Origin: Luffa acutangula
Taxonomy: Eukaryota; Streptophyta; Magnoliopsida; Cucurbitales; Cucurbitaceae
DNA length: 64,000 nt
Reading direction: 5' to 3'
Assembly: GCA_036850905.1 (NCBI GenBank)
Contig: CM072094.1
Coordinates: 35,664,982-35,728,981 of the forward strand
How positions within the stretch are numbered: position 1 is the stretch's first letter; each line of letters opens with the position of its first letter. Below the pieces are notes generated by a model that did no database searches, had not been told where the DNA came from, and saw only the letters and a list, made by a program, of their open reading frames with translations. The position numbers and the translations under genes were made by a program. This document shows, one piece after another, positions 10,381 through 21,084 of the stretch.

Positions 10381-10822
10381 AAGCTAGTACCATTAGATAT
10401 CAAAATGCAAGTTTGGGGGAGGAACAAAAGAAAAGAAAGAGAAAAACAAAAAGAAAAATCATGTGAGAATTCTGCTCCCCCATGAGAAAAGAAAAAGATA
10501 ACAGGCACCCTAGTTACTTTTTTTTGCATGATAGAAGGACTCCGAAGTATTAGGGGCTCTTAGCCAGTGTAGGGGGAAAACAAATGGAGAAAGCCATAAG
10601 ACTAATCTAGGTTAGTAAAAGAATCAATAGATAAGTCTTGAGCATGCTATTCATTAATCTTAAGTTCAAACTAGTTTAAGATTTCTTCAAGAGTATGCGG
10701 TGCTTGCTTATTCCACTTGCATGTTTTCCATTCGATCCTAAGAATTCAAAAATCACTGAGGGTTGAGCGATTCTATTTCATGCATCTTTAGAATTTATTT
10801 TGCTCGGGACTAGCAAAAGCTT

Positions 10823-10835
10823 AAGTTTGGGGGTG
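10823..10835 (+). other. Polypurine tract of the gag-only element
   Basis: AAGTTTGGGGGTG lies immediately before the 3' LTR start (10836), the position needed for plus-strand DNA priming. Confidence 0.8.
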
Positions 10836-12246
10836 TGATAGCGAGCAGAAATGTCGCTATTTTAGTCTCAAATTATTAAGCTTTTAGGTGCTTTAATCGT
10901 GTTTTTAATGAATATATTTATTGAATTTTGTTATTTTGTCTTTAGGAGCATAAATGATGATTTTGGGAGAAAAAGAGCCAAAATTGATGGAATTATAGCC
11001 CAAATCAAAGTATGAAGCCCAAAGAAGACATCCATGAGGAAAAGTCCAAGAGAAATGAAGAAGAAGGCCCAAAAATCAGCCCAAAAAGAAGCTGATTTTT
11101 CTGGAAAATCTGGACAGCGTCGAGACGCTTAGCAAGGCAGCGTCGCGACGCTGCCCTTTCTTGTTGCCCAAGTCGCGTGCGCAGCAACGTCGCGACGCTT
11201 GGCAAGGCAGCGTCGCGACGCTACCCCTTTTCCAAGCCTATAAATAGGAGCCCTTGGTGCCTCATTTGGAATCAATCAATCAATCAATCATCAATCATCA
11301 CTCATTCCTTTCTTTCCTAAGACTCCTTTTTTGGAGCCCCTCTCAAGGCTTTTGAGCCTTTTTGAGAGGGTTCTTTTAGTGGGAATTTTTGGGGAATTTT
11401 GGGAAGCAAGTCTAGAGGCTCGAGGAGTAGTCAGCGGGGGCTCCAAGCATCAGCAAGGGGTTTTTCGACGGTCAATTCCTTTTCCTTTATGTCTTTTAAT
11501 ATGCTTTCCCTTGTAATTATTGTGGATATTATGTGTAGCTAAACCCCAATTTGGGGTCTTGAAATGAAATGATAGTTGCAATATTGTTATAATTTCTTGT
11601 CTCTTGCCCATGTCCTAATTATTTGTATGGATGTGCTTAATGCTTTACTCAATCTCGCCAATTGTGTAATGATTCGTTTCTTAATGGAAACTCGACGGAG
11701 AGAAATTAGGATAGATCATAATCCATGCAACTAGTTTAATTGCCCGTTGTGACACCAGGATTAATTGATTAAACTTAGATTCCTAAAATGAATCAGAGCG
11801 TAATAATTAATGATTTTTAATTGCGCTAAGGACACTTAGGTTGTTAAAATGAATTAATTACAATTAGGGGAAACCGACAGGAGAACCTATGTGATTAACG
11901 GAGATTCTAGGTTTATAATTAGTTGGGCAATGAGATAGGATATTTATAGCAATTATTTAGCTAACCATTGATTTTCAAGACCCCTCTTCCCATTTCAAGA
12001 AAACTCTTTCTCCACATTTTATTTCTGATTGATCAAATTTGTTTTTATTAAGTCATTTTAAATTAAATCTTTTTATTACATGAACTTGGTCCCTAAATAT
12101 TATTTCACCTAAGTATTTTCAGTGCTCAAGAGAATTTTAATTAATTGCTTAAGTTTCGCTTCGCCTCCCTGTGGATTCGATACTCGGAATACTTTCCGTT
12201 TTATATTACTTGTGGCCCGTGCACTTGCGGATAATCGATACCAACA
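10836..12246 (+). repeat. 3' LTR of the gag-only Athila-type element
   Basis: 1411 bp, the same length as the 5' LTR. Three exact palindromes remain (11116-11129, 11139-11152, 11209-11222); the fourth (11186-11199) has lost its first A-G pair to AACGTCGCGACGCT. TATAAATA is at 11239-11246. Target duplication AAGGT follows. Confidence 0.92.
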
Positions 12247-12499
12247 AAGGTGTTTTGGACGATTAGCACTTTGATTATGGCATCGACGAGGCAACAAATG
12301 TTGACAGAGGTGGTGGATGAGCAACTGGAAATGGAGATACTAGTTTTGAGAGTCCAAGGAGGGGTAGGCATTGGGTGTGCGAGAATAATCTTCCAAGAAA
12401 AGCTCTATCTAAAAAGAAAAAGGTGAATATATTTTTTTATTTTCTGGTGGTTGTTGAATTTTTACTTGTTTTGATGTTTGAGCTTCTTCAATTTAGATT

Positions 12500-14518
12500 G
12501 CAATATTATCAACATCATCTTTTAGAAAGATTATGGAAGGAGTTTGGTTAAAGAACAAGATGTTCATAGATTATTTTGAAGATTTCTCCTCTTCAATGGA
12601 CGGGTTTATTGTTGATCTGTTAAAAAAATGGAAGCAATAAGGGAGGAAGTAATTTTAGTATGTAAACATGTCGAATCCTTAAAAGAGATAGTGAAAAATC
12701 TTGAAATGCATAAACAGGAAAAGGAAAATACCAAAGTGATGCAGGAAGATGATGTGTTCACTTCTACTGTCGGCATGTGTTGACACAACAAGAGAACTTA
12801 AGTTTGAAATGACCAACCATCTACTTTTACTCAGCTCTATTCCCGAACTCGGGAACTTGAAGGATACTGTACCCATGGAAAGTTGTGAAACTAGTGGAGC
12901 TTCAGTTGCAGAGTCTCTAGGAAAATCTGGTAGTAGCAAATCAGCTGCCACTGCAGAACAATTATTATTTGCTAGTAGAAAAGTTCGATCTATGCTTAAG
13001 CAGTTTGAGAGTACCAGTAAGGTTGCAAATACTAAGATTCAAGATATGCAGAATATGTTTGAAATAACTGAGGCAACTACTGAGAAATTGAGAGAGTAAA
13101 AGGCCTTGAACAAAAATATGGTAGTTAAGTTGGAGACTGGTTTATAACTATTACAGAGTTCCTGTGTTGAACTGAGGGGTCAACTGGAGGTTTGTCAAGA
13201 AAATGAAGATATGTTAAAAGGAAAGGAGGTTGAAGTTTCAATATCATTGTATAATGGTTTGTTGGTGAAAGAACAAGAAGACTGTGTTTTGTCAGCAATG
13301 CAAATGAAAGCCCTCTTTTAGAAAGTTAGAAGGATTGAGATCTCTTTGCCAGAATCGGAATACCTTGATCTAGAACAATATGATTCACGTGATGTAAAGA
13401 AGCTATTTTACCTAACTGATTATGTTACTGAGTTACAGGATCAACTAAACTTATTATCTCAAGACAAGCAAAAGTTGTAGTCTACGATGACTACACAAAC
13501 ACTTGCAATTGAACAACTGAAAGAGGAGGTTGATAGAGCTTCAAGGGAACAAATTGATTTAGAGGAGATAAAGAAATATCTCCCAGAGCTTTGTTATTCT
13601 ATGGAACAAATTACTAGTTTGTTGGGTAGTTAATAGAGTGGAGATTTAAAGTCAGATGGTTGAAGGGACTAGTAAGTATATTAGAAAGGCAGGTCCTAAA
13701 GCTCTCAGAATCTGAAAATTTGAAAATCAAATTTGAGGAGCTAAGTAAAAAGTTAATAAGGAGCCAAAAGGTCATGGATGAACTAACTTCCAAGAATAAG
13801 CTACTTGAAGAGTCACTTCAAGGTCGGACATCTCAACCAGAGATAATCAAAGAAAGGAGCATCGTTGAAGCACCTTCTTTTCCATCTGGATCAGAGATAT
13901 CAGAGATTGACGATGTGGTACATATCCATATACTACGAAGTTGAAATTTACTTGTGACAAACAAAAGAGAAAAAAAAAACTTGAAGGGTTTAAGATATGA
14001 AATATAAGTTGCTTGCTTGGGTCTGGATAGGTAGCTACTGTATTATCCTTGAGAATTACAAGGATAATGATTTTGTGACTTTGTAGATGTGCATTCCATA
14101 TAAATGCATCTCTTGGCAGGGAATTCAATGGATCACATCTTCTACTGTTTGGTATTTTGCAGGGACCAGTTGGAAAAAAGTGCAATGCCACCTGTTCCAT
14201 CAACCTTAGCTGGCCATGCTCGAACTTTGCAAAAAAGGTTCAATTGATCATTTTGCGATTAACGTAGAAATAAAAGCTGATCATTTACTAGGAAATGACT
14301 TGGAAAATGATGAAGACAAAGGTCATCATGTGTTCAAATCACTCAATACATCGAGTCTTATCCCAAGACATGAAAAACTTATTGCAGATCGAATTGTGGA
14401 GTTTGAGTTTTTGGTGGTCGAATTTTGATGAGTCGTCCAGGTGCAAGGCTCGACCTCATTACCTATTGGTTCTTGATACACATGGTTACTGGGAACCATT
14501 TTTGGATCAAATATCTGA
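12500..14518 (+). pseudogene. TNO1: TNO1-like gene fragment (trans-Golgi SYP41-interacting coiled-coil protein), captured in CACTA
   Basis: Decayed C-terminal part of a long coiled-coil protein. Pieces such as QFESTSKVANTKIQDMQN, LPESEYLDLEQYDSRDVKKL, NKLLEESLQGRTSQPEI and HVFKSLNTSSLIPRHEKLIADRI match my recollection of plant TNO1, a tail-anchored trans-Golgi protein that binds the syntaxin SYP41. The last recognisable residues, LLGTIF near 14503, correspond to the end of the membrane tail. Several in-frame stops (about 13097, 13145, 13318, 13477) and frameshifts (about 12780, 13640, 14395, 14485) make it non-functional. A GT...AG intron at 13918-14162 splits the run just after SEISEIDDV, so the copy was taken from genomic DNA, not from mRNA. 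The extent left of about 12500 is unclear. The family call is from memory and needs a database search. Confidence 0.72.
13918..14162 (+). other. Retained intron in the TNO1-like fragment
   Basis: The donor GTACATAT follows codon GTG (13915-13917). The acceptor TATTTTGCAG ends at 14162, before GGACCAGTTGG. Joining keeps the reading phase. At 245 bp and AT-rich it is a normal plant intron. Confidence 0.65.
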
Positions 14519-14780
14519 CCATCCACCACCTAAGGCATTTCCTTCATGTGTCGATAAATTGTATCATGTATATTGCAACCATCCTTTTCTCAACTTTTTT
14601 CTAAGTTCATTTATTGACTGCATTAGATTATGTCAGTTGTCACGCCTATGTTGATTTTTGAGACTCAACTTTTAGGAGTTCAGAGAACCCATTTCTTCCT
14701 TGTAATTGTTAGATGATAGATTGAGTTTATAGATGAATAATGGAATATAGGCTTTGATATTTTTCTTTCCTAAAGTTTAG
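14519..14780. other. Probable 3' flank of the TNO1 fragment
   Basis: No gene is visible. It follows the former TNO1 stop region and may be captured 3'-UTR or downstream sequence. Nothing else is recognisable. Confidence 0.35.
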
Positions 14781-14951
14781 ATTGCAAAATCCAGGGAGCA
14801 CCAGCTGCACAAACTTGACTCTAGTGCGATCTTTGAAATCATGAAGCTTTCTCGAGGGGACCATAAATTACAAAGAAAATCATCAATATTGGTGTATTTT
14901 GCCCTATTTATCTCTTATGTCTTTTTAGAGTTAGTTTTTGTTATTGTTTAA
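14781..14951 (+). pseudogene. Unidentified exon-like stretch with hydrophobic C-terminus
   Basis: Directly after an acceptor-like TAAAGTTTAG there are 56 open codons ending in TAA. The first half is polar and charged (SREHQLHKLDSSAIFEIMKL). The last 20 residues are strongly hydrophobic (ILVYFALFISYVFLELVFVI), like a C-terminal membrane anchor. I do not recognise the protein. It could be a second captured host exon or a chance frame. Confidence 0.3.
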
Positions 14952-16075
14952 CGAGAAAGTGGATTAATGTGTTGTTCATTGTTTTGCTATGCAGTCTAAC
15001 TTTTCCCTTTAATTTGTTTACATTCAAATTCACAAGGGAAGCCAAATAGAGCTCTCAAGAAGTTTATCAATATTGTAATTGAATTATGTGTTGGAAATTT
15101 GATGGGCACTTGTCCAATGTAAAAGAAAGGTAAATTGTAACAAGTTTAACAAAAGTGTATATTTCTCCTTGTTGTTCTCAGACCACAAACCACATGCAAA
15201 TGAATAAAGTGAGGAACAAAGAAAGGAGCTCTAAGGCTCTCTTCCAGTGATCAAACGCCACTAAACAGAGGAGAAGAAAAGGTAAGATAGTGATTTAAAG
15301 TGGATCGACTTTGCCTATGTAGGTGGAATTCGTAGGTGTATATGCCCATTGTGCAAGGGATCTTTGAGCGTGTTTTTATTATTTCTCAGAGAAACTTCAG
15401 CAAATGAATACAATGATCTCACAACATCACAAAGTAAAGCTGGTATTTATAAGTTCAACACCTTGTGATAATGGTTAATTATTATTTTTTTTCTTTTTTG
15501 ACGTTAAGGTGGATTTCATTCTAGAGGAGAATTGGATTAATAAGTATATGATATCATTTTAAAATTTAAGAATATGTAGAGAGATTTGCTTTGATACAAA
15601 GTTGTTTACATAGTAGTCCATAACCATTCAATTGCTAAGTAAGTTTATTACTTTGATAGGGTTCAAATAATCAATAGTTGATTCTTAGTTCTTTAAGTTG
15701 GCTTTTGCTTGAAATTGTTGCATTAAAATTTAATGTTTGTCCAATCATGTTTGAGCTCCATTCTTAGACAATCTAAGCCTTATTACTTGTTTCATTGACT
15801 GTTTACACTTGTACATATCCCACTATGAGCTTCATTTGAGTGAATTAAGCACACACATGTTAAAAGGGAAACACTTTATTGTCATGAATTTAAGCTTTCA
15901 CAAGGAGTATTGTGTTGGGCTAGTTTTAGGTTGTTGTGTATGAGAAGATTGTCTTCTTTTACAACCCATTGACATGCACAAGTTAAAAGGAAAACACCTT
16001 ATCTAATAGCTTGGAACATACAGTAGGATCATCATCTTTAATAGTGCACTTTTCGATTCTTTTGTTTAGTTAGTC
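14952..16075. other. CACTA interior, no recognisable gene
   Basis: AT-rich sequence with no long frame, RNA gene or clear repeat. It ends at the LINE target duplication TTGTTGATT (16076-16084). Confidence 0.4.
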
Positions 16076-16084
16076 TTGTTGATT

Positions 16085-16913
16085 TTTTTTTTTTTTGAGA
16101 AGAAAAAGAGAATATCATTCATAAACTAGACCCCAAAAACAACACCCTAAGGACCGAGGGATAAGACATCCCTCCTCCAAAAAGAACTACACAAAAGCCT
16201 TCCATTGAAGGTTAATCAAAGCAGCAGAGTAGTTACAAAAAATACTATCTTGGGCACTCCAATTTGAGGTCGTGTGCTGTACAAGATCACAAAAAATGCC
16301 AAAATGTATAGACTTATTTGAGAACACCCTAGCATTCCTTTCCTTCCAAAGATGCCACATAATAGCTCTAGAGAAATTGCTCCATAGAATTCTGGCTTTT
16401 CCTTTAAGACCTCCCCCTGATAACACTTCATTTAACCAACTCACCACACAACTAGGCTTGCACCCCTGAATACTGAAGGGTTTCCCATAGTCGTTCCACA
16501 CATTTTTAGCAAAGTCAAAATGAAGCAACAAATGGGAGGTTGTTTCCTCGCTTCTATGGCATAACATACATATATGTGAGGAGATAGAGAGACTAGGATA
16601 TCTCTTTTGCACCTTGTCCATCGAGTTGATGCTTTTATGAGCCACTGTCCACAATAAAAAATTTCACCCTATTTGGGACTTTTCCTTCCCATATTTGGGA
16701 TGACAAGTTGTCTTCCAACACTGCCCTCCTAGCTTGTAAGACTTGTAAAGAGGATTTAGCTGAAAACTTCCCCGACCCATCAAGCTTCCACCAACACACA
16801 TCATCACACTATTATTTAATTTGCAATTGTTTAGGAGGGAGGAAAAACCCATCCATTCATTCATTTCTCTGTCGAAAAGCCCCCTTCTCAACTTCAAATC
16901 CCACACAACATCA
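16085..16913 (-). mobile_element. 5'-truncated LINE fragment (reverse transcriptase C-terminus)
   Basis: An oligo-T run (16085-16097) is the minus-strand poly(A) tail. The 9-bp target duplication TTGTTGATT flanks the piece (16076-16084, 16914-16922). Reading leftward from about 16906 there is the end of a plant LINE ORF2 in two frames. The first has WDLKLRRGLFDREMNEW and FSSLLNNCKL. The second (16654-16187) is a zinc-binding RT-tail domain with WTVAHKSINSMDKVQKR, C-x2-C at MLCHRS-like spacing, and HLLLHFDFAKNVW. A frameshift near 16660 separates them. Severe 5' truncation is normal for target-primed insertion. Not functional. Confidence 0.85.
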
Positions 16914-16922
16914 TTGTTGATT

Positions 16923-17379
16923 AAAATATTGTTTCAATTAGTTACTTTAATAGAATAGAGTCACAAAATAAAAAGTGATAAGAGGTTATTGTTTCCTTAA
17001 TTAAGTTGAATATAGACATATACCATAGTTACTTAAGGAGCCCGTAACAAGAGTTTGAAAGAGTTTTATAGTTAAGGAGAGAAAATAACTAAATGTTGTA
17101 GCTCATATACTAAATGGTGTGCATTTGCACTTCAAATAACTTCATTCTTTGTGAATTCTATTTCAATCAATATCTGCATTTTGTTTTTGTTTCCATCTAA
17201 TAATTGCTTTTAGCAGAGAAATTGAGCTTACTGGTTTTTGACTTGTGAGTCAGATGTAGGGGAAAGCAGAGTTAAGAAAGGACTTAAAGAAATAAAGAGA
17301 AAATGGTATCAATCTATTGCTTTATGATTTCTTACAAAATTTGCCCAACAAAATAGCCCCTGCTAAAGATGCTATAAGC
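16923..17379. other. CACTA interior, no recognisable gene
   Basis: AT-rich DNA with no convincing frame or known repeat. Confidence 0.4.
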
Positions 17380-18790
17380 TCATTACATGTTCATTAGTTG
17401 TTTGGTTTTGTTTGAAGGTTTATGAGCATGTGGGGGGTGGGTTACTTTAGCATTGCTTTTTGAACTAGTTCTTAGGTTTGGAACTTTGGGTAAGGAACTA
17501 AGATTAGTTCATTTGGTAGTTTATTGTTTATAGCCTTTGAAAGTTGAGGGATGAGTTACTTCTAGGTAGTTGAGGGATGAGTTACCCTTTAGTTACTTAG
17601 CAAACAGTTGGTAAAATTTGGTTGTTTATGTTTGTTATGAGTTTTGATGCTATGCTTCGCTTGGATTGTTTTTGCTTTTCTAGTTCACTTGTTAAAGATT
17701 TTGAGCATGTGAGGGTAGATTCCTTTGGATTTGCTTTGAAGTAGTTGTTTTCCTCAACTTGTTTGTTTTTTTTAAGATTTTATTAATAGGGGGTGAGTTT
17801 AAATTGGTGCTCTGAACTAGTTGTTTTGTTGATGATCCATTCATTTTCGTTGTTTAGTTTATGATTTTTGGAACGATGAGGGGTCAGTTGTTTCTAGGTA
17901 GACAAGTGTTATGTTTCATAACCATTGACTACTTTTCAAACTTGGTTAAATTTGGTTGTTTTTGTTTGTTATAAGTTTTGACGTTATGCTTCTAAACCAT
18001 TGGTTGTTTTTGTTTGATTGGTTTTGTTTGAAGGTTTTTGAGCATGTGAGGGTGGGTTACTTTAACTTTGTTCTTTGGACTAGTCCTTATGTTTGGAACA
18101 TTGGGTAAGGAGGCAAGATTGGTTCATTTTGCATTGTTTGTTTTGATGACATGCTAATATTTAGTTTTGATTGTTTTGATTCCATTGATAGTTCATTAGT
18201 TGATTACATGTTTATTAATTGTTTGTTTTTGCTTAAAGGAGCGTGGGGGGGGGGGGGGTTGCTTTTACATTGGAATATGAAGTAGTTCTTATGTTCGAAA
18301 CTTTGTGTAGGCATGCAAGATTAGTTCATTTGGTTGTTTTATTTATTAATTTTGAAAGTTGAAGGATGAGTTACTTCTAGGTAGGTAAAGCTAGAGTTCG
18401 ATGTTTCTTAACCTTTGCTTACTTAGCAAAAAGTTGGCAAAATTTGATTGTTTATGTTTGTTATAAGTTTTGATGTTATGCTTCTAAAGCTTGGATTGTT
18501 TTAGCTTTTCTAGTTCACTTGTTAAAGGTTTGGGCTTGTGAGGGTAGATTCCTTTGGATTTGCTTTGAAGTAGTTGTTTTCTTCAAGTTGTTTGTTTTGT
18601 TTAAAGATTTTTTTAATAGAGATTGGGTTGCAATTGGTGTTCTGAACTAGTTGTTTTGTTGAAGATCAGTTTCGTTGTTTAGTTTATATATATATTTTTG
18701 AGCAATGAGGGGTTACTTTTACTTTGATTTTTGAACTAGTTCTCATTTGTGGAACTTTGGAGCAATGAGATGTTTCTCATTGTTAATTAT
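17380..18790 (+). repeat. Degenerate long tandem repeats inside CACTA
   Basis: Blocks recur in the same order. TTTGAGCATGTGAGGGTRGRTT-like words occur at about 17400, 17703, 18040, 18240 and 18539. TAGTTCACTTGTTAAAG followed by GATTCCTTTGGATTTGCTTTG occurs at about 17680-17735 and 18511-18570, a period near 830 bp. AGTTGGYAAAATTTG recurs at about 17610 and 18432. A G13 tract lies near 18246. It is non-coding and probably an old amplification within the transposon. Confidence 0.6.
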
Positions 18791-19449
18791 CATTGTTTTT
18801 TCTTTGAATGAGATTGTTCATTATCATTGTTCTTACGTTCAGTTAATACAGATTAAGTTCATTTTTAAAAAAAGTTTGAGTAGTATGTTTTTGTTGAGTT
18901 AGGTTGAGACCCTGTTAGGTAGTTGTTGATACATGACTTGACTCGTATGGTGATATTGTGTTGTGGGAGTTCTATTATGTTGAAGTTAGGTGGAGTAGAT
19001 GAAGATGTTATAGAAGTGTTATTCTTGTGTGAACAGGTGTTTAAAAAAAATTTGTTAGCTCTACGTATGTCGTTATATTATCAAAAATTTTGGAGCATCT
19101 GGTTAGTTTTAGGATAGATAATTTAATAATGTCTCTAGAATAGGCTTAAAGATCTGGGGGCATTACACATTAATCTTATAAACTTATTTGTTTTTGTTTT
19201 TTTTATAGGTGAATGAAATGATGACACACCAACATATTTATGGGAGGATATATCCATCTCTATCTTTTAAACCACGTGTGTATACATTGTAATGTGTTTT
19301 GGAATTATGTATTAATTTTTATTTTCATTTTGACTTTTGGAATATGGATTACACATGTATTTGTTAGAACATTTTGAGATTATGAACTTTTGGTACTATA
19401 TGTCTATTCTTGAAAATCTATTTTGATGTAAGTGTACTTAAATACATAG
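18791..19449. other. CACTA interior, no recognisable gene
   Basis: AT-rich sequence. A short open stretch (18923-19117) looks like chance. Nothing supports transposase domains. Confidence 0.4.
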
Positions 19450-20109
19450 TATGTTTATATAATTGAGTTTATTTCACAATAGCATTTGACAATATTTGTT
19501 ACTCATAGAAAATGCTATAAAAATGGTTACATATTACTCAAAAATGGTACAAATGTATGTGTGTATGTATAACTGCTATTAAAAGTTACCTATTATCGTT
19601 AACATTGACTATCACGACGATGAGATTAAAAATGGTATATATTTTAATAACATTTTTAACTATTATAAAATATGTTATTACAGAGCAATTATAGCGGTTT
19701 TTGCTAGCGTTATGAAAAGTTTTTATATCATTAAAAATGTGCAATAAAATTTTGATTTTTTGATAGCTTTTTTTTTATAGCATTGAAAAAAATGCTATAA
19801 AATGTCAAAGACCTTCAATAACATTGGCTATAATAGCATGTCTAAGAATGCTATAATATAATTTTTATAGCGTTTTTTTACTGCTATAGAAAATGCTATT
19901 AAAGAGCAATGATAGCGTTTTTTGCTAACGCTATGAAAAGTTTCCATAACATTAAACTTACGCAATTGAAAACAGATTTTTTATAGACTTTTTTATAGCA
20001 TTGAAAAAACGCTATGAAAAGTCGGAGACTTTCAATAACATTGGCTACAACAGCGTTTCAAAAAACGCTATAGAAAGCCTACGATTGCGTTTTTTTAATG
20101 CTATCGTAA
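19450..20109. repeat. CACTA right subterminal repeat region
   Basis: More than ten direct and inverted copies of words built on AATGCTATAAAA, ATAGCGTTTTTT and GCTATGAAAAG. Such arrays near CACTA ends are known transposase-binding regions. Paired inverted copies (for example near 19860-19940 and 19995-20100) could fold into hairpins. Confidence 0.7.
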
Positions 20110-20127
20110 GTGATATTTGTTGTAGTG
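20110..20127 (-). repeat. CACTA right terminal inverted repeat
   Basis: GTGATATTTGTTGTAGTG, an exact reverse complement of 3815-3832. Target duplication GCA follows at 20128-20130. Confidence 0.93.
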
Positions 20128-20130
20128 GCA

Positions 20131-20552
20131 TTAAACTAGCACAATGCAACAACACATATTACCAATTGCTTATTTATTCCAAACAAATAAACCTGACTAC
20201 ACCAAAGGCAACTAACAAGCCTATCCACAACTACAGAAACAACAGTTTAACTAAACTAACTCTAGCCTATTAAATCATAAACGAAAGAAAACTCAAACAC
20301 TCTTGGATTCCTCCTTATAGTCTCCTCTTCCTCACCACCATGGTCTAACTCATCGTCCAAACCTGCAACATCTAAAATGTTGGGGGGGAGAAAAGGGGGG
20401 AGGGTATCAGTACAACCGTGGTACTGGTAAGCAGCTCACACTTGTTAGGTTACAAACAACAACCAAGTACAATCAACATGCTTCTCACATGCAAACAACA
20501 TGCTTAAAAACCATAACACATATCATACTCGAAAAGCAGTAAATAACCACCA
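20131..20552 (-). repeat. Minus-strand gypsy LTR, second part
   Basis: Continuation of the LTR begun at 3539, inferred from the precise CACTA junctions. It contains GGGGGGAGGGTATCAGTACAACC and an oligo-C/T-poor AAC-rich stretch. It is interrupted again at 20553 by a copia LTR, and the rest is not in this window. Confidence 0.5.
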
Positions 20553-21084
20553 TGTTGTCGGGTTTTATGCCGTAAAACTCATAGATAGTAAATATAACAC
20601 TTGACTTGCATTAATAAAGCTTTATTCATTCTATATATTAATTTTGCCTAAAATAACCACAAATCCAATAAACTAAGAACCCTTGGTTATATTATGTATA
20701 CTTGAACTTTGTGTGGTAACATAAATATGGATCAAGTTCAAGTAAATAACCTAAATGGTCCATAGTATAAGGATAAGGCTGGGTACCTTAATCATGGGGA
20801 CATTATTGGTTCGACTCACTTTGTATCTAAGACAAACGATGTTATTCTAATCGTTCATGTATAGACATGCGAGTTAGAGCATCCTATGCAATGAGTTTGC
20901 ATAGAGACCAAGCCACGAGATAAGTATATTCACTTTATAACGTCGTTTACTGCTAAAACTGAATATCTCATGCGATGACCTAGGTAACTCGATCTTAATC
21001 CTGAGCTTACTATGAACTCCTGTTTATTCAGAATCGTCCTTTGATTTACATGGGTGAGAGTGACCTATCATCGCCGACTCAATA
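20553..21084 (+). repeat. Copia LTR, first ~530 bp (cut by the Tekay element)
   Basis: It starts TGTTGTCGGGTTTTATGCCGTAAAACTC and runs in parallel with the start of the copia LTR at 47896 (for example ATGCGAG, CAATGAGTTTGCATA, GGGTGAGAGTG). It stops at GCCGACTCAATA, where the Tekay LTR TGTCACACCCC begins at 21085. It is more diverged than the other copies, so it is an older insertion. Confidence 0.8.

Larger units (their letters stand above)
9561..10558 (+). repeat. Two-copy 498-bp tandem duplication in the 3' region
   Basis: Copy 1 (9561-10058) and copy 2 (10059-10558) start TCTTATCTAATGACGTC and end near CCGAAGTATTAGGGGCTC. They are almost identical, with one small length change in an A run near 9690/10190. 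Each includes a lysine-rich reading frame and an AAGTTTGGGGGAGG motif. The near-identity indicates a recent unequal exchange or template switch. Confidence 0.85.
4344..12246 (+). mobile_element. Athila-type gypsy retrotransposon, gag-protease only (non-autonomous)
   Basis: A complete 7903-bp element. The two LTRs have equal length (1411 bp each), the target duplication AAGGT is perfect (4339-4343 and 12247-12251), the tRNA-Asp-type primer-binding site is at 5761-5778, and there is a polypurine tract before the 3' LTR. By eye the LTRs differ at about ten positions, so the insertion is fairly young. Inside there is one long frame with gag and aspartic protease but no reverse transcriptase, RNase H or integrase. 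Replication would need enzymes in trans from a full-length relative. It sits inside the CACTA element and splits its left arm from the TNO1 fragment. Confidence 0.9.
3815..20127. mobile_element. 16.3-kb non-autonomous CACTA (EnSpm-like) transposon with captured host-gene fragment
   Basis: The ends are perfect 18-bp inverted repeats, CACTACAACAAATATCAC at 3815-3832 and its reverse complement at 20110-20127. They are flanked by the 3-bp target duplication GCA (3812-3814, 20128-20130), the hallmark of CACTA elements. Subterminal copies of GCTATGAAAAG/ATAGCGTTTTT-like words crowd the right end (about 19480-20109). No transposase frame is recognisable, so the element must have moved with help from an autonomous relative. 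Cargo in order: a 7.9-kb Athila-type retrotransposon, a decayed intron-containing TNO1 fragment, an unidentified exon-like stretch, a LINE tail and degenerate tandem repeats. Without the retrotransposon and the LINE it would be about 7.6 kb. Confidence 0.88.

Noticed and set aside
18923..19117. Possible CACTA transposase remnant
   Set aside because: 64 codons with no recognisable transposase motif; likely chance in AT-rich DNA.
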